Shown: positions 11,909-24,452, numbered from the stretch's first letter. The stretch is DNA of 64,000 nucleotides from Benincasa hispida (GCF_009727055.1 NC_052356.1:6175629-6239628); one strand, 5' to 3'. Numbers and translations are program-made. The notes: generated from the letters alone by a model not told the origin.

Positions 11909-13492
11909 TTGATAGAATTGACATTCAACATGTAGAAGAGCTTTGGATTTTAAACACTCTAAATACATTAATTTTAGTAAAGAAACATGCAAGTTCAAGG
12001 GATTAGAGTTTCAAGTATACAATCTTTGTAGAATCCTCTTGATTGCTTCACTTCTCCATAAATTTCTTCTTCAATCTTTGAAGTAGATCACCACAAGAGC
12101 CTTCTCATTCTCAGGCCTTAGATTGGATTGTGGAATCCAAATTGAGAGCTTTGGGTAGAATTTGAGAGTTTGAGTGAAGAAAAATTTTCTAGAATTTTCA
12201 CCTTTTTAAAATCAAATTGCATGAAAAAATTCCCTTCAAATTAACTTGTATATATAATAATTTGAACATGCAAAATGATTTAGTTTTAGCATTGACACCC
12301 AATATTCCACTCAATTAGTGGATTAGGTGTTTGAATTAGTGCAAAAATCCAATTTTTCCCACTAATCTCATTTATATTGATTTTAAATGAAATTTCAAAA
12401 TATTTTCATAAAATGAAATTCAATTTTATTTATTTATTTATAATGANAAATTAATTATATATTTTGAATTTCATAAATTCAAAAATTTTAAATAAATAAA
12501 TTATTAATTAATTAAAAAGTTTAATTAATTAAATTATTAAAACACCTAATTCAAACATGAATCCCTATTCATGTTATTAATATTTAAATCAAATTTAAAT
12601 ATTTTCAACTCTCCAAAATCTGTTTAGTTGTTGATTAAACGTTTATTATATTGAATATAATAATCCAAACCCTAAATCAAATTTGAACATTTCAAATCCT
12701 CTCAACACGCTATTCTAAGGTTTTGATCCATTTACGAGCTAGTAGAAGGACTTAATGGACTTACAAATCATGAGCTCCAACGATTTGTGATTAATTGGCT
12801 AAACTCTTTAGACCGAATTAATCAATATTCGTTAACTACCAAGACACTCTATTATAGCTTAGTAGTTGCACTCTCCTCACTGTAGATATATTTCTGTCCA
12901 CTTGATTTAACCATAATCAGTAAGTCGATCCTTCACAGGTTGTTCATATTTACAGCTAGGTCAAAATTACAATTTTACCCCTACAATACATCTTGTTCTT
13001 TAAATCTCCACTGATTCTTTAATGAACAATTGGTTTATGGTCTTGCCAATAAATCGAGTCCCTCTTAGCCATATAGAAGGTAAGGCCCCTTTGGTCAAGA
13101 CCAAAAGTCAGTATTTAAGAGAACAACCTATCTGTTAATCCTAAGATGGGTAGGAGTGAATTTCGTCTTGCAGGACTATATCTCCAGCTATCTATCCGAT
13201 CTTACCCCCAAAATGGAAGACTTATTAAACGAAAATGTTGAATCACTCTCACCCATGCAGATTAAAGGATAATCCCAAATAAACAGTCATTATAAAAAAA
13301 AAGTGACTATTTTGTGGTCCGGTCTTATGCAAACATCTTTTGCGTAGGATACTCCACTCGCACGTCTCCACATGAATAACTTTGGGATCACATCGTTTGT
13401 ATCAATATACAAAGCGGGCCGCAAGCATAGTGTCCCCAAGATAAGGTACCCAACCTTATCCATATACTTATAGACCGTTTTGGCTATATACT

Positions 13493-15173
13493 TGATACGA
13501 TATTTAATGAGGTGAAATTATGGAATGAAATGCGATGATGGAAATGGGTTTAGCAACAAGTTTTCTCAGCGGAATCCAAGTATAAACCCCACTGAGTTTC
13601 CTGGTAAGTCCAGAGTCGAACTCAGGGATTAGGGAAAACAGTATGCGGTGATAATTTCTAAGAAGACTTTTAGGTAACCAAATAAATCAAATAGTTGTTT
13701 GGGTTGTTGTTTACGGTATAGAAATAAATGTATGCGGCGGATTTGAGAAAAGTTCGATTATGCAATAGATACACTGAGTATGCGGAGGAACGGGTTGAGA
13801 AAGTCTTTCGCTAGCATTTCCCAGGAATGCATCAAACTATGCGATGCTACACTCATGTGATAGCAGATCATTTTCCAATGTAAATGCGGTGCTCCTAGAT
13901 CTAGGACGCATGTGTTGAATGCAACAATGTCCATAGAGCTTATTCCTAAGTCTCTACTCTTTTCCTATGCGATGATGCAAGATGCACACAAAGACAAGGT
14001 GACTACACACAATCATATCCTATCTCTAGGATGCATGCGATGCGTTAATAGCAAACAGTGCTTATTCCTTAGCTCATATCTCTTGATTATGCATTCTAAC
14101 CTGACACTTCCGAGCCTAGATTCTAACCTGACTTTCCCAAGCCTAGATCATGTCCTTCTACTACCCTCTCGAGTATCTCTAATGGACGAATGAAGCATAC
14201 ATAATACAAGATAATCGCATAGAATGAAGATCCCCGGTTATGCTAGCTAAGTGCTTCTCAACCCATTCAACAGATTTAGCTACTCATGCGTAATAAATAA
14301 AGAGTGAACAGATATAAAGAAGTAAATTCCATTTCTATAGATAAGTTTCAGTATAAAATGACAATAGAAGATAAGGATAGAAAACCTGGTAGCAATCTCT
14401 TACTTCCCAAGGCCTTTACACTTTCAACTCTATTCTGTTCAAAAGATATTCCTGCTTCTACAGGAGCTGGCCCTGTCTCCGATCTCAACGCTTCCGGCAC
14501 TCTTCCAAGTTCACCGGAATGATCTATCGGCACAATCTCACTTCTCTCGCTTCCGCTTAAAATAAAAGAAAATCTAAGAATAAGGCTATTCTAACTATGG
14601 AGAAAATTATCTAAGTATCCAAACTCGATGAACCCCTTTTCTGAAGGTTGCTTCGGTATTTATAGAGCTTTAGGGTGAAAGGCAGCTTCTCTCTTATGAT
14701 TGCACAGATGGGATGCCTTTAATTCTCTGACTGATGCGTCCAATATTTGTCACCGAAAAGTTGAGTGTACTTGTTATCGTTAGCGGCTTGTCAACTTAAT
14801 TCGAATTCGACCGTCATCAGCTTTCTGTCCCATCGTGATTAATTATGCTTTTCACCCAGATGCGCCCACCAAGTTGCGCCGGCTCTATGCGGCAATCCTT
14901 CTTGATCAGATGTTTGAGAGCACAAATCACCGCAAAGCCTTGCGGTGATGCTGCGCTCGTTCGTTGATTTCTTGTGATCGTGCTTTCCATCTTGCATCAA
15001 TGCATATTCTGCATAAAAATACAAAAGTTAATTGTTTCTATGCGATGGACGCATGCGACCGCAATGTTACAAACTTAATGCTTTTTGGACGCAATCTTAT
15101 ATATTTTATCAACGCAAACCTGCATTGTTTAATAACTTAGCACTATAATAACATGCATTTCTGCCCATTATCA
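13493..15173 (-). repeat. Athila-like element, 3' LTR
   Basis: This 1681-bp LTR has a TGATAATGGGCAG start at 15173 on the minus strand and a CA end at 13493. It aligns over its whole length with 18638-20333. An apparent reading frame at 13912-14193 recurs in the other LTR (19054-19320), so it is LTR sequence and not a gene. Confidence 0.92.
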
Positions 15174-15405
15174 TACCCCCAAATTTAAACAATGTTTGTT
15201 CTCAAGCATAAGCTAAAGGTTTTCCTTTAGAGAGTCGACCACAATCTTCTTTCCTAAATTTTCTAAGGATACTTCATTCAAATCCTATACACCAAATTTC
15301 CTTAATTCTTATTCGAGTCTCCTCTTAAAATATTTCTAAGATCTAGGGACCGCAAGTTTAACCTTCAAAAGAACTTTATTTGATTCCAGAACATCTGATT
15401 TATTT

Positions 15406-15437
<32 letters not shown>

Positions 15438-16495
15438 TAGGGTGTTAAATGATTTTTATCCTTGCATATTTTTTACATTATTATTTTTTCTAACCTTGCA
15501 CTGATCCAAGTGTCTCCCTTCGTTTTGGCTTGCCCCCACATGTGTCATGCGGACATCCAACTACGGGTAAATGCCCTACACAACTTAACTCTTATCAACA
15601 TGGGTTTCCCCATCGCATTGACAATTGAGTTGTTATTCTCAAAATTTTCCCTTTTTTTTTTTATAGAGCTAAAAATAGCAAGATCGAAAATAAATATCTC
15701 ACCCCCAAATTTAAAATGCGACAATGTTCTCATTGCCAATAAATTGAAAGAAGTCATGAGATGTTCTTAGGAAGCTATGTAAAGAGTCCGTTTGAAAGAA
15801 AGCTATCAGACCACTAACTTCTAGAAATATTTCATGAGGTGACTATCCTAAAATTAAGTTGACTCTAGTATATACAAAAAAAAATAGAAGCATGTGTTTT
15901 ATCATTGAAATCATAATTGACAAAGAGACAGCATATGGTAAATACTAAATTTATCAATGTTAAATGATTGCGGTAATCAAAGAGGATGCGGTGATAAAAC
16001 TTTCAAAATTAAAATGTGATGCGACAGTGCAGAATTTGGAATAAAGTTAAGGAAGAATACAACACCTAAATTTGCGTTGTCGCCCCCATTGTTTATTGAC
16101 GCATCCTGTTTTGCAGCAATGTTCTTCTTTTGGATTGTGGTGATGGAATAAAGTAGTTTCATCTTCGTGCAGTGCCTCCGCAATCATGTACCTTGATCAT
16201 TTGCAAAGAAAACATTGAGAAGGTCAAATGATAATAAAAAGAAGTTAACAAAATTTTTCTCGCTCTTTTTTTTTATATATATAAAGAAAGAAGAACATAT
16301 GCGATAACAGCTAATAACAAGGTGATGAAAGTTCATGAGGTATTGATGTTGAAAAAGGATATTCAAAAGGTTTGTGTCCCTGATGAGGTTGAGTCATATA
16401 GTAACTTAGGGACTGCTTATTCCAAGCTAGGCTTTTCATGTCCACGACGACTTTTTCTTCTTTTCTTTGTCCTCTAGAATCTTGACTGTCTTAAT
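15174..16495 (-). other. Athila-like element, 3' noncoding part with polypurine tract
   Basis: Immediately next to the 3' LTR the minus strand reads AAATTTGGGGGTA, the expected polypurine primer for plus-strand DNA synthesis. The rest is non-coding as far as I can see. It includes a run of about 28 A at 15403-15431 and a cytosine-rich phrase (near 15714) resembling a second polypurine tract. Pol sequence that should lie here is absent. Confidence 0.65.
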
Positions 16496-17168
16496 CTAGA
16501 GCTTTTCCCTGTTAATGTTCATCACAATCCCTCCCTTGCGCACATCAATTTGAGCGCAACCAGTCGAAAGGAATGGTCGTCTCAATATGATGGGCGCATC
16601 TTCGTCTACTTTATAATCCAAAATGAGGTAGTCTGTCGGCAAGATGAATTTATCAATTGAGATTGCGGCATTTTTTAGCTCTTCTTCAGGATGTATTCGG
16701 GATCTGTCTGCAAGTAGGAGAGTCTTTGTCATGGGTGTGAGTGTGCCAATACTCAATCGTTTGAATTGATAGTGGTATTACGTTTATACTCGCCTCAAGA
16801 TCGCATAGTGCTTGGCCAATGTAGACCCCTCCAATGGAGCATGGTATTGTGAAGACTCCTGGGTCGCACATTTTTGGTGGGATCATAGCATTTTGTGTTA
16901 TTGCCACTGTCACAATCTTGTTTTCGTCATTTTGTTTCTCTTTCGATCCTTGCAGGAATGCTAGTGGTTGGACTTCATCTGTCTCATGATCTAGAGGCTT
17001 GAGGGTGGACGCAACTTCTGGGTTCCTCTTCTCGGGCTCTTCTGAATTGTAAGTCAACGGGTCCTCAGTTGTTACCGCATTCAAGTTGGTCATGGTGGGT
17101 TCCTCCTCTGCTTCCGCAGTCATTTTGTCGCTTAGCAAGGAGACTGCTAAGCATTGTTCCTTCCTCAT
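16496..17168 (-). pseudogene. Athila-like retropepsin region (broken)
   Basis: Two overlapping minus-strand frames (17168-16686 and 16756-16496) cover the aspartic protease that cuts Gag-Pol. The active-site neighbourhood reads CDLEASINVIPLSI, where the family normally has DLGAS: the glycine after Asp-Leu is replaced by Glu. The second frame holds the flap and C-terminal part (LILDYKVDEDAPIILRRPFL). The frame change near 16700 and the lost Gly argue against activity. Confidence 0.75.
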
Positions 17169-17371
17169 ACCCCAGTGTTACTCAGAAGTTCAGTTGAGCT
17201 CGGCAACGCTCCTTGCAGTCTATTTTTGAGCTCGCCCACAATTTGTCCTAGCTGAATTTCAAGATTTCTAATGGACGTTGCTTGATTCTAAAGCACTGAT
17301 TCATTCTTCTCAATGTACTGCTTCAATAAGTTCTCTAAGGATGAAGATTGCGGTGTTTACGAGCTGCTAGC

Positions 17372-18643
17372 TTAGTTATGCATTGGACCGTTGGTTCGCG
17401 GGAAAAATTCGGGTGGCCCTTCTTTTTGCGCCACTGGTTGAAAGATTTGTTGTTGATTTTTCCATGTGAAATTTAGGTGGTTTCTCCACCCGGGGTTGTG
17501 TGTGTCGGAGTAAGGATTATTCTTTATGAAGCATACTGACTGTTGATTTTCTGGGCATTCTTCCATCAAATGAGCATCTCCACAAATGACACAACTTGCG
17601 GCCGTTTGAGAAATTGCGTTGATCTGCCCTTTCTTCACTCCCGTGCTATTAATTACGATGCCTTGTATCAAACTTATCATCGCAATCATTTGATTTTGAA
17701 GGGATGCGATGGCCCTGTTGTTTGCATCATTGTCTTTAATTCTTAATCTTTGATCGCTTTCTTGTCAATCCTCGTGATTTTTGGAAATGCGATCAAGTAT
17801 ACTTTTGGCCTCCTCATATGTTTTTTCAAGCAGACAACTAGCTGCTGCCGCATTGGTAGCGGTCTGCGAAGCAGGGTTCAGACCTTAATAAAAAATCTCC
17901 ATCTGCAAGCAGTCTAATAAGCCATTATATGGACAGACCCTTACCAGCCTCTTAAACCTCGCCCAGGCATCACTGAGCGATTCGTCATTTTCTTGTTCAA
18001 AATTTGTTATTAATTTCTTTCTCCTGGCATTCTCGGTTGGTGGGAAATACTTCTTCATAAACTTTTCCACCACCTATTCCCACGAAGTTATATCCCCCGG
18101 TTCGAGAGAATATGCCCATTTTCTCGCTTGATCGCATAAGGAAAATGGGAACAAAGTGAGTCGAACTTCCTCGGTGGAGATATTCAGGAACACAAAAGTG
18201 TTGCAGATTTCTATGAAGCTCTAAAGGTGGGCGTGCGGGTCTTCGCCATGCCTCCCTCCAAACTGTCTAGCAGCCTGGATCATCTGTAGCATTATCGGTT
18301 TCATTTCAAACCTCGATCCGTCTAATGCTAGCCTTATGATTCCTGGAGAGAAATCATAGAGGTTAGGAGATGCATAGTTCCGAATGGGTCTATTGCAGTC
18401 ATTCGCCAGAAGGATGGGGTTGACCATTATATTGTTTGCGTTTGCGGCCCTTTCTTCCGGTTGTTTCGCCATTTTTGGGGTTCTGTCTTGTTGTTGGTGG
18501 CTGTCTTTTAATCGTCTTTGGAACGTCCTCTCAATCTGGGGTCGTAATTCGCCAGAGATTGAGAGCTGCAAAGAAATCAGAAAAATTATCGTTAGCACAC
18601 TGATTTTCCGAAGTCCCCGGCAACGGCGCCAAAAATTTGACAC
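17372..18643 (-). pseudogene. Athila-like gag (interrupted)
   Basis: From right to left: a basic N-terminal region, then RPIRNYASPNLYDFSPGI and FEMKPIMLQMIQAARQFGG (18643-18221), the capsid-like block with MVEKFMKKYFPPTENARR (18073-17885), and a CCHC knuckle CVICGDAHLMEEC (17689-17372). These are the usual Athila gag landmarks in the right order. In-frame stops fall after HAHL (near 18220) and after MEIFY (near 17886), each one substitution from the expected codon, so the frame itself is mostly preserved. Confidence 0.85.
18611..18631 (-). promoter_or_regulatory. Athila-like primer-binding site (tRNA-Asp type)
   Basis: The minus strand reads TGGCGCCGTTGCCGGGGACT starting a few bases after the LTR end at 18638. 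This is the well-known Athila/Tat primer-binding site, complementary to the 3' end of plant tRNA-Asp. Confidence 0.88.
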
Positions 18644-20333
18644 ATTATTTTATGAGGTGAAATTATGGAATGAAATACGGTGATGGAAATGCGTTGAGCA
18701 ATAATTTTTCTCAGTGGAATCCAAGTATAAACCCCATTGAGTTTCCTGGTAAGTCCAAGGTCGAACTCAGGGACTAGGGAAAATAGTATGCGGTGATAAT
18801 TTCTAAGAAGACTTTGCGGTAACCAAATAAATCAAATAGTTGTTTGGGTTGTTGTTTACGGTCTAAAAATAAATGTATGCGGCGGATTTGAGAAAAGTTT
18901 GATTATGTGATAGATACACTGAGTATGCAGAGGAACGAGTTGAGAAGGTCTTTCACTAGCGTTTCTCGAGAATGCGTCAAACTATGCGATCATGCTACAC
19001 TCATGCGATAGCAGATCATTTTCCAATGCAAATGCGGTGCTTCTAGTTCTAGGATGCATGTGTTGAATGCAACAATGTCCATAGAGCTTATTTCTAAGTC
19101 TCTACTCTTTTCCTATGGGATGATGCAAAATGCACACAAAGACAAGGTGACTACACACAATCATATCCTATCTCTAGGATGCATGCGATGCGTTAATAGC
19201 AAACAGTGCTTATTCCTAAGCTCCTATCTCTTGATTATGCGTTCTAACCTAACTCTTCCGAGCCTAGATTCTAACCTGACTTTCCCAAGCCTAGATCCTT
19301 TCCTTAGACTACCCTCTTGAGTATCTCTAATGGACGAATGAAGTATACATAATACAAGAATAATCGCATAGAATGAAGATCCCCAATTATGCTAGCTAAG
19401 TGCTTCTCAACCCATTCAAAGATTTAGCTACTCATGCGTAATAAACAGAGAGTAAACAGATATAAAGAAGTAAACTCCATTTCTATAGATAAGTTGAGTA
19501 CAAAATGACAATGGAAGATAACGATAGAGAGCCTGGTTAGTAATCCCTTGCTTCTCAAGGCCTTTACACTTGTCAACTCTATTCTATTCAAAAGATATTC
19601 CTACTTTCGCAGGAGCTGGCCCTATCTTCGAGTCTCGACGCTTCGACACTCTGCCAAGTTCACCGGAATGATCTATTGGCGCAATCCCGCTTCTCTCGCT
19701 TCACGCCTTAAAATAAAAAAAAATCTCAGAACAAGGCTATTCTAACTATGGAGAAAATTATCTAAGTATCCGAACTATTCGAACTCGCTGAACCCTTTTC
19801 TAAAGGTTGCCTTCGGTATTATAGAGCTTTGGGGTGAAAGGCAGCTTCTCTCTTATGATTTCACAGATGGGATGCCTTTAATTCTCTTACTGATACGCCG
19901 AATATTTATCACCGAATAAGTTAAGTGTACTTGTTATCCGTTACGGCTTGTCAACTTAATACGGATCGACCGTCATCAGCTTTCTGTCCCATTGTTGATT
20001 AATTATGCTTTTTCACTCAGATGCGCCCACTAAGTTGCGTCAGCTCTATGCGGCAAATCCTCTTGAGCATATGTTTGCGAGCACAAATCACCACAAGCCT
20101 TGCGGTGACGCTGCGCTCGCACGTTGATTTCTTGTGATCGCGCTTTCCGCCTTGCGTCAATGCATATTCTGCATAAAAATACAAAAGTTAATTATTTCTA
20201 TGCGATGGACGTATGTGACCGCAATGTTACAAACTTAATGCTTTTTGGACTCAATCTTATATATTTTATCAACGCAAACCTGTATTGTTTAATAACTTAG
20301 CACTGTAATAACGTGCATTTCTGCCCGTTATCA
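18638..20333 (-). repeat. Athila-like element, 5' LTR
   Basis: This is the 1696-bp partner of 13493-15173, starting TGATAACGGGCAG at 20333 on the minus strand and ending TGTCA at 18638, directly followed by the primer-binding site. Transcription of the element would start within it. Confidence 0.92.
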
Positions 20334-20555
20334 ATACTCAAATTTGATCATTTTTATGTCTCTACATAAAGTTTAAGTATTTATGTTATAGCCATGGGTT
20401 CTTTAGTTTATTGGATTTAGGAATCTATAAATGTAATCAATAAATTTGATAACAACTTTATTGAAAAAAAAAAAAAAACTCAAAAAACATCTTTATTGCA
20501 AATAGAATATGTTTAATGTTTACAAACTGCGAATTTTAGAACATATAACCAAACA

Positions 20556-21803
20556 TAAATATCATATGTATATGTGCAATACCTCTCTATTAATTAATTC
20601 TTTGTGAATCTAATTCACTTGAATTAATTAATTGAATCTTATTCAAATATTACTTTCCAATTTAATTTGAATTATGGATCGTATCCATAATCAATTATAT
20701 ATTAATTACATTAATATATGGTTTCCTCAAATTAATTTGAACAATTCAAATCATTCCTCTTAAATATCTTCTAGTGAGATAACAAGGGGACCTGGTGGAT
20801 CTATAGATCAGAAGCTCCAATGATATAAGATTAATTGGCTAAACTCATTAACCAAGTTAATATATACTTGTTAACTGTGGGTACACTCCACTAAAGAATT
20901 ATAGTTGCACTCTTCTCACTACAGATATATTTTTGTGTCCACAGATATAGACCAATAACAATAAGTTAGCCCTTCAAGAGTGTTCGAAACTCCAATTGGG
21001 TCAAATTACCGTTTTACCCTTAGGTTACCTCTGATTCCTTAAGTACCAGTGTTTCTCTAATGAACAACCTGTTTATGGTCGAACCAATAAACAGAAACCT
21101 CTCTCAGGTCAATGAGAAGATAGGGCTCTTTGTTCAAGTCCTGGGGACACCACTTAAGGGAACACTCATCTACTTATCCTTAAGATGGGAATGAGTGAAT
21201 TCTATCTTGTATTATTATGTTCCCAGCTCCCCACTCAGTCTTGTCCCTAAAATGGTAGGTATATTGGGTCGAAAAACTGGCCACTCTCACCCATACAAAT
21301 CAAAGGACATTCCCTCGTGAACAGGAGTTCATAATATACTCAAGATTAAGACTAAGTTGCCTAGGTCATCCTATTGAAATAGGAACATAACTAGTTAATG
21401 GTGTTACATCTAGTGGTTACTATTTCATAGTCCAGTCTTATGCAAACTCGTTGCATAGAATACCCCTACTCGCATGTCAACTACACGAATAAGTTGGATC
21501 ATTGTGTTTATATCAAATATAAAGTGGGTCATATTTGTAGTGTTACCAGGATAAGGTACCCAGCCTTATCCTTATGCTATAGCCCCTATATCTTGAACAT
21601 TGATCGTTGTATGTCTCCACATATAGTTCAAGACTCATAAGGCAGCCTTGGATGTTAGTTTACTGGATTTAGGGTTATTAAGACAAAAATAGACAAACAA
21701 CACAAACAATAACATTTGTTGAATTAACATCTATAATTCTTTATTGATAACGATCAATTATTAACTTTTACTATCTATGAGTTTTAGGACATAAAACCTA
21801 ACA
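20556..21803 (-). repeat. Right piece of the split solo LTR 4559-21803
   Basis: This is the U3-side portion of the LTR. Its right edge on the minus strand is TGTTAGGTTTTATG. It carries both conserved hairpins in their most regular form (ATGCAA/TTGCAT at 21440-21456, GGATAAGG/CCTTATCC at 21549-21571). It contains no genes. Confidence 0.82.
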
Positions 21804-21808
21804 CAAAG

Positions 21809-22955
21809 AACCCACCCTCTCATTGACCCGAGAGGGACTTAATTTGGTGGTTGGATCACAAACCAATTGTTTCATTAGTAGATCGATGGGATTTAAGGAG
21901 AAAGATGTAATCATAAGGGTAAAACAATAATTTTGACCCAACTATAATTACGAACAATCTGTGAAGGATCAACTTATTAATCTTGGTTAAATCAAGTAGA
22001 CAGAAATATATCTATAGTGAAGAGAGTGCAGCTATTGGGCTTTAGTGGAGTGTCCCGATAGTTAACTAATATTAGTTAATTAGGTTAAAGAGTTTAGTTG
22101 GTTAATCGTTGGAGCTCATGATCTGTAGGTCCATTAGGCCCCCCTACTAGCTCATAACGGACTAAATCTTAGAACAGTGTGATGAGAGAATTTGAAATGT
22201 TCAAATTCGATTTAGGGAATTATAATTAATTATATGTGATATAATTGACGTTTAATTATGAAATTAATCAAATTGAAGAGTTGAAAATATTTAAATATGA
22301 TTTAAATATTGTACACATGAATGGGGATTCATATTCGGGATGGGTGTTTTATTAATATGATATTTGATATTAAATTATTTAATTAATTATTTAAATAAAT
22401 TTTATTTAAAATTAATTATTTGAATTAATTTTATTTAAAATTCAAAATTAAAAATCAAAATTATTTTTAAATTGATTTTATGACAATTAATTTAAAAAGG
22501 AAAAGAAATTAGGAAAGTGGGTTTTTCCATCAAATTCCACTTTGAACACCTAAATTCCCACTTAATTATAATGTGTTTAGTGTCAATTAATCATGCAATT
22601 AGATTGCATGCATTTCTTCTTTAAATTGAACAAAAAAATAATTGAAAAAATTTTCATGCAAAATTGAGAATTTGTGAAGAATTTGTTCTTCTCAAATTTT
22701 GCACCAAAAGCCTACAACTCTCTAAATTCTTTTTAATATCACCACAAAATTGGATCTCACAATCTGCTCTAAGGTCGGAAAATAGTGAGAGGGCTCTAGC
22801 AGTGGTCCATGAACCGTTCGTGTTCAGAATTCAAGAAGAATTTGCTTCAATTTAGAGTTCTACAAAGGTTGTAATTCAAACCCTAAAATTTCTCCTATGA
22901 ACATGCTTGCTTGAATCCTAAAATTAATGAAATTAGAGTGCTTAAAATCCAAATT
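21809..22955 (+). repeat. Largest piece of the outer plus-strand solo LTR
   Basis: This continues the LTR begun at 1945. It reads as the reverse complement of the corresponding part of 2353-4274 (for instance 'gagctcatgatctgtaggtc' and 'ttgaaatgttcaaattcg'). It ends at 'aaaatccaaatt', where the chromovirus interrupts it; the last 30 bases are at 32083-32112. Confidence 0.8.
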
Positions 22956-24452
22956 TGTAACGACCCAGATTTGAACGCATACAAGAAATTAAATAATAAG
23001 CCGGACGAAATTTTATTTAAAGGGGTGGAAATTTAGGAGAAGAAAAAAAAGAATAATTGGAAATTGGAAATTTATTGGATTAATTGGAAATTTATTCATT
23101 ATCCAAATATAATGAATAAGGGAGCAGAATCAGGGAAGGATTAATTGGAAGTTGGATGCTAGCTAATTCAGGAGACAACGGGCAGTAGATAACTTTTGTT
23201 TGGACACTACTCATTGGAAGAATTGGAGGTGAATTAATTACCCATATACTCTTAAAATTTGAAAGAGTTAAAAAAAAGGAAGTGGAATCCACAAGCAGTG
23301 AAGGCAACCACGGTGAAAACTAGAGAGATTGAAGAGAACATTGGAGAGAGTGAGAGTCTTAGCGAGACAGTAGGAAAGAGCGAGAGCGCGAGCGCGACCG
23401 AGACCAGCGACAGCGAGAGCGCGACCACCGACAACGAGAGCGGAAGTCGCGAGAGCTAAACCAGCGAGAAAGCTGAAGAGAACGAGATTTGGACAGAAGC
23501 GTGGATTATGCGTTGAATTTGGCTACGATCTTATAGATTATACATAGAAAAACCCTAAAATTGAATACAAATAAAGAATGATGAAGTAAGGGCAAACGTT
23601 AGCCAAGATTAGGTGTCTTATTGAGAGGAATCCTTAAACCTTAAGTAATTCTAAAGAAGCCACCTGTAGGATCATTTGTCACACTAAGAAGAGCTGAAAA
23701 CTACTATAAATAGAACCATTTGCCGAAGATTTAACTTATCTCAGTAACAAAGAATCGTGTGAAAGAGTAAGTGTGAGTGAGGAAGTTCTGTGAGGCTAAA
23801 AGAGAAAAGCTCGGGTAAGGCGCTGCCCAAAATTTCCTTTTAGTTTAAAAAGGGAAAGCTCTACTGATCAAATCATAAAGAATAATAAGGAATAATTATA
23901 TCACCGTCAATGTAAGTAGTTTATCTCACCCTCTCTTTAAATGTTCTATGATAGTGTAACCTTATTATGTTCCATAGTTATGTTCATTGTTATATTGCAT
24001 TACATGTTTAGAACACGTTTCTCTACAAGGGACCCCATGCATGATGTTTGTTCATGATTACGTTAAAATCAAGTTTTAATTAGGTGTAAGTTATGCTTCT
24101 AGTCTAATCTTACATTTATGTTAATGGTTGATGTTGGATGCGACTCTGGCCCTACTGACTGCATGACCTGCTAATCATCAGATGGGTTAGTTTCCGCTTA
24201 AGTCCTCATCTTCCTATCAGGGTGGAGAAATTTATGGGTTGGCAGGGTATGTATGGTTGCACCCCTCTAGTCCAATATTACGTTTATGCTAATGGTTGAT
24301 GTTGGATGCGACTCTGGCCCTACTGACTGCATGACCTGATAATCATCAGATGGGTTAGTTTTCGCTTAAGTTCTCATCTTCCTATCAGGGCGGAGAGATT
24401 TATGTTGGAAGCATAACCGACCACCACATGTTATTATACGTTTTCGGTCCCG
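22956..24452 (+). repeat. Chromovirus 5' LTR, cut off by the gap
   Basis: It aligns with 29875-31689 of the 3' LTR. The first ~390 bases are nearly identical, then the right copy acquires many small insertions. It contains a GAGCGA-rich purine tract (23330-23456), which creates a spurious Ser/Glu-rich reading frame, and a 168-bp tandem duplication. It stops at 'ggtcccga', six bases short of the point where the inverted segment resumes the LTR. Confidence 0.88.
24098..24404 (+). repeat. Two-copy tandem repeat, 168-bp period, inside LTR
   Basis: Unit 1 is 24098-24265 and unit 2 starts at 24266 and runs to about 24404. Both contain 'gttggatgcgactctggccc', 'actgcatgacctg', 'cttcctatcaggg' and 'ggagagattta'-type phrases. 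The same duplication, blurred by insertions, is present in the 3' LTR (about 31245-31640), so it predates this insertion. Confidence 0.85.

Larger units (their letters stand above)
13493..20333 (-). mobile_element. Athila-like gypsy element lacking RT and integrase, TSD ATACT
   Basis: The element is 6841 bp with two LTRs (13493-15173 and 18638-20333), a tRNA-Asp-type primer-binding site, gag with a zinc knuckle, a retropepsin region and a polypurine-like tract. Both flanks are ATACT. Between the protease (ending near 16496) and the 3' LTR (15173) there are only 1.3 kb with no reverse transcriptase, RNase H or integrase. It must therefore have moved with enzymes supplied by another element, or lost pol after insertion. 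The LTRs are roughly nine-tenths identical by eye, so the insertion is not very recent. Confidence 0.9.
5246..20555 (-). mobile_element. Ty1/copia element 1, minus strand, interrupted and 3'-truncated
   Basis: Reading leftwards on the minus strand: a 5' LTR (20555-20339 plus 13492-11910), an initiator-Met-type primer-binding site, a long leader, gag, GAG-pre-integrase and integrase, reverse transcriptase, RNase H, then a 3' LTR remnant (5948-5246). This is the Ty1/copia order (integrase before reverse transcriptase). Stops and frameshifts break every gene. The flanks are CAAAC (5241-5245) and TAAAT (20556-20560), which differ by two C-to-T changes and so may be a decayed target duplication. 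An Athila-like element sits inside the 5' LTR. Confidence 0.82.
11910..20555 (-). repeat. Copia 1 5' LTR, split by an Athila-like element
   Basis: Segments 11910-13492 and 20339-20555 give an LTR of about 1.8 kb, starting TGTTTGGTTATATG at 20555 on the minus strand. The split is exact: ATACT occurs at 13488-13492 and again at 20334-20338. It carries the conserved hairpins at 13327-13345 and 13439-13461. One undetermined base lies at 12447. Confidence 0.85.
4559..21803 (-). mobile_element. Solo copia-type LTR split by copia element 1
   Basis: The two pieces, 4559-5245 and 20556-21803, make one LTR of about 1935 bp, close to the 1922-bp copy at 2353-4274. On the minus strand it begins TGTTAGGTTTTATGTCC (right end) and finishes at the TGAAGG edge at 4559. 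The flanking five bases are CAAGG (4554-4558) and CAAAG (21804-21808), one transition apart. The host plus-strand LTR reads through from 'gatcttgaa' to 'cccaccctctcattg' once it is removed. Confidence 0.82.

Noticed and set aside
13912..14193. Frame MLNATMSIELIPKS..., repeated at 19054-19320
   Set aside because: It occurs twice because it lies in both LTRs of the Athila-like element; no similarity to a known protein.
23259..23459. Ser/Glu-rich 66-codon frame
   Set aside because: Translation of the GAGCGA-rich purine tract in the LTR; not kept in the other LTR.
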